From an uncultured Dysgonomonas sp. (GTDB lineage: Bacteria > Bacteroidota > Bacteroidia > Bacteroidales > Dysgonomonadaceae), in contig CALNCC010000064.1 in NCBI GenBank assembly GCA_937875275.1, positions 1 through 6,857 of the forward strand: 6,857 nucleotides of DNA. The letters run 5' to 3'. The position numbers and the translations under genes were made by a program. Below the pieces are notes generated by a model. It had not been told where the DNA came from. It searched no databases and worked only from the letters and a program-made list of their open reading frames with translations. Of this stretch, positions 5,787-6,857 are shown in pieces. Each line of letters begins with the position of its first letter. Position 1 is the first letter of the stretch.

Positions 5787-6137
5787 TCAAACATTCTTCA
5801 CTATTCTGTTTTCTCCGTCGCGGTAACTGCCTGCCAACAACATAATGAAGTCGACGAGAGTCCATATTCCACAGCCGCCCAATGTCAGCAACTGCACAAC
5901 ACCGATAGCCGTACTGTTGGTATAGAAACGGTGTATTCCTAACAATCCTAAGAAGAAACAAAGCAACAATGTTGTCAGCCAGTCTTTCTGCGAAATCTCG
6001 CGCCCGTAGCTGTCGTATCGGGGTTGGTATCCATGATATGGGGGATACATTTGACGAACGCCGCACTTAGGGCATATTTCAGCTCTACTATCTATCGTCT
6101 GTCCGCAACTGCTGCAATATTTACCATTCTGTGTCAT
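5787..6137 (-). CDS. Zinc-ribbon plus TM2-domain membrane protein
   Basis: A 116-residue protein. The N-terminus holds a zinc-ribbon with two CxxC pairs, Cys8/Cys11 and Cys22/Cys25. A Tyr/Pro/Gly-rich linker (about 31-45) follows, then a TM2 domain (PF05154). Its first membrane helix (about 54-67) runs into GIHRFY (67-72), the conserved turn motif of the family, and its second hydrophobic stretch (about 78-102) includes GIWTLVDFIMLL. TM2 proteins are small inner-membrane proteins of unknown molecular role, and zinc-ribbon/TM2 fusions are common in bacteria. The gene stands alone on the minus strand between two intrinsic terminators and has its own promoter-like sequence. It is intact. Confidence 0.92.
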   Translation of the reverse strand: MTQNGKYCSSCGQTIDSRAEICPKCGVRQMYPPYHGYQPRYDSYGREISQKDWLTTLLLCFFLGLLGIHRFYTNSTAIGVVQLLTLGGCGIWTLVDFIMLLAGSYRDGENRIVKNV

Positions 6138-6196
6138 ACTATATTCTGATTTAATGTTCTTACTACGTGTGTATATGTATTTTGTTTGTTACGGCT

Positions 6197-6232
6197 CAAA
6201 GATAATAAAAAAAGGATGAGTGTGCCTACAAA
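6197..6232 (-). promoter_or_regulatory. Candidate promoter of the TM2 gene
   Basis: On the minus strand, TTTG (6229-6232) is followed after 24 bp by TATCTTTG (6197-6204), an exact TAnnTTTG. The spacing is a little long for the consensus. The start point would be near 6191, leaving a leader of about 55 nt. The TTTG box is formed by the last T residues of the rplQ terminator tract. Confidence 0.5.
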
Positions 6233-6266
6233 AAAAATGGAACAGAATATCTCTGCTCCATTTTTT
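6229..6266 (-). terminator. Intrinsic terminator of the rpoA-rplQ end of the alpha operon
   Basis: The arms 6237-6246 and 6252-6261 pair over 10 bp (one G-U in the RNA) around a 5-nt loop. On the minus strand the hairpin is followed by eight T. On the plus strand it is followed by T6, so it could stop transcription both ways. It lies 23 bp after the rplQ stop. Confidence 0.85.
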
Positions 6267-6284
6267 CATTTATCAGTGTAAATA

Positions 6285-6785
6285 TTATTCTGCTTTTGGC
6301 TCTTCTGTTGCCGGAGCTTCAGCTACGGGTGCTTCGGTTGCAGGAGCTGCTGCTTCTGCTTTTTTTGCACCTGCCGAGCGGCGACGAGTTTTCTTCTTGC
6401 CTGCTGCTTTTTCCTTCAACATGTTTTCGTTGTAGTCTACCAACTCGATAAAACACATTGATGCGTTATCTCCCAAACGGTTACCTGTCTTGATGATACG
6501 TGTGTATCCTCCGGGACGATCGCCTACTTTTTGAGATACGTTTTGGAACAATTCTGTTACCGCAACCTTGTTTTGTAGGTCTTGGAACACTAAACGTCTC
6601 GATTGAGTTGTATCCTCTTTCGATTTAGTGATGATAGGCTCAACTACCTTTTTCAATGCCTTTGCCTTTGCTACAGTCGTAAATATACGTTTGTGCAAGA
6701 TCAGAGATGAACACATGTTCGAAAGCATTGCTCCACGGTGTGCACTCTTGCGGCCTAAGTGGTTAATTTTCTTATTATGTCTCAT
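6285..6785 (-). CDS. rplQ: 50S ribosomal protein bL17
   Basis: A 166-residue protein with the unmistakable bL17 start MRHNKKINHLGRKSAHRGAM and the core motifs SSLILHKRI.TT.AKAK.LK (26-45), RPGGYTRI.K...R.GD.A.M (90-110) and FIELVDYN (112-119). bL17 is a large-subunit protein near the exit tunnel. The core ends near residue 120. A basic linker (about 129-142) and an Ala/Pro/Glu-rich acidic tail (143-166) extend it well past the roughly 120-130 residues of proteobacterial bL17. Such tails are common in Bacteroidota. The start lies 7 bp after the rpoA stop, the conserved end of the alpha operon, so the two are co-transcribed. A strong terminator follows. Confidence 0.98.
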   Translation of the reverse strand: MRHNKKINHLGRKSAHRGAMLSNMCSSLILHKRIFTTVAKAKALKKVVEPIITKSKEDTTQSRRLVFQDLQNKVAVTELFQNVSQKVGDRPGGYTRIIKTGNRLGDNASMCFIELVDYNENMLKEKAAGKKKTRRRSAGAKKAEAAAPATEAPVAEAPATEEPKAE

Positions 6786-6792
6786 TTCACTA

Positions 6793-6857
6793 TTACTCTT
6801 TATCTAATTTATATTTAGAAATATCCATGCCGAAAGAAAGGTTTAGGCTTTCTAATA
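6793..6857 (-). CDS. rpoA: RNA polymerase alpha subunit, last 20 codons only (5' part outside the window)
   Basis: In the frame ending at the TAA at 6793-6795, the minus strand encodes LESLNLSFGMDISKYKLDKE. The LxLxFGMDI segment near the end is typical of the alpha subunit C-terminal domain, and the position directly before rplQ is the conserved gene order. The gene enters from the right edge and is incomplete only because of the window. Confidence 0.9.
   Translation of the reverse strand, partial: LESLNLSFGMDISKYKLDKE

Overview
The window looks like chromosomal DNA of a member of the Bacteroidales (Bacteroidota). Three things point there: the rpoA-rplQ end of the alpha operon, whose bL17 carries a long Ala/Pro/Glu tail; several upstream elements that fit the Bacteroidetes sigma factor consensus (TTTG, about 19-24 bp, TAnnTTTG); and typical Bacteroidales cell-envelope families (DUF1080 lipoprotein, 6-bladed beta-propeller lipoprotein, small outer-membrane beta-barrels). 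I cannot name the genus from the sequence alone.

Layout, left to right. At 1-770 (minus) is a DUF1080 lipoprotein gene, cut by the window edge close to its C-terminus. At 771-1081 is a non-coding gap that holds the 3' relic of an outer-membrane protein gene. At 1082-2266 (plus) is an AT-rich gene for a 6-bladed beta-propeller lipoprotein. At 2301-4673 (minus) are three tandem paralogous genes for exported, probably outer-membrane beta-barrel proteins, with a second decayed relic between the first two. At 4872-5741 (plus) is a CPBP-family intramembrane protease, divergent from the barrel genes. At 5787-6137 (minus) is a small zinc-ribbon/TM2 membrane protein. At 6285-6785 (minus) is rplQ, preceded by the last 20 codons of rpoA at the right edge.

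The right third is ordinary and well organised. rpoA and rplQ are 7 bp apart and end in a strong intrinsic terminator. The likely TM2-gene promoter starts inside that terminator's T-tract, and the TM2 gene ends at a terminator that overlaps the 3' end of the convergent protease gene.

The most interesting part is the 0.84-4.7 kb interval. It is a small expanding and decaying family of outer-membrane proteins. Two relics (844-915 and 3078-3144) allow a tentative reconstruction of how the array grew: the duplicated unit seems to include the last ~70 bp of the upstream paralog, the leader and the next gene, joined through a short TAGGC(G/A)ATA homology. The opposite-strand propeller gene lies between the terminal relic and the rest of the array. 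I see no convincing evidence for a new defence system, RNA element or mobile element.
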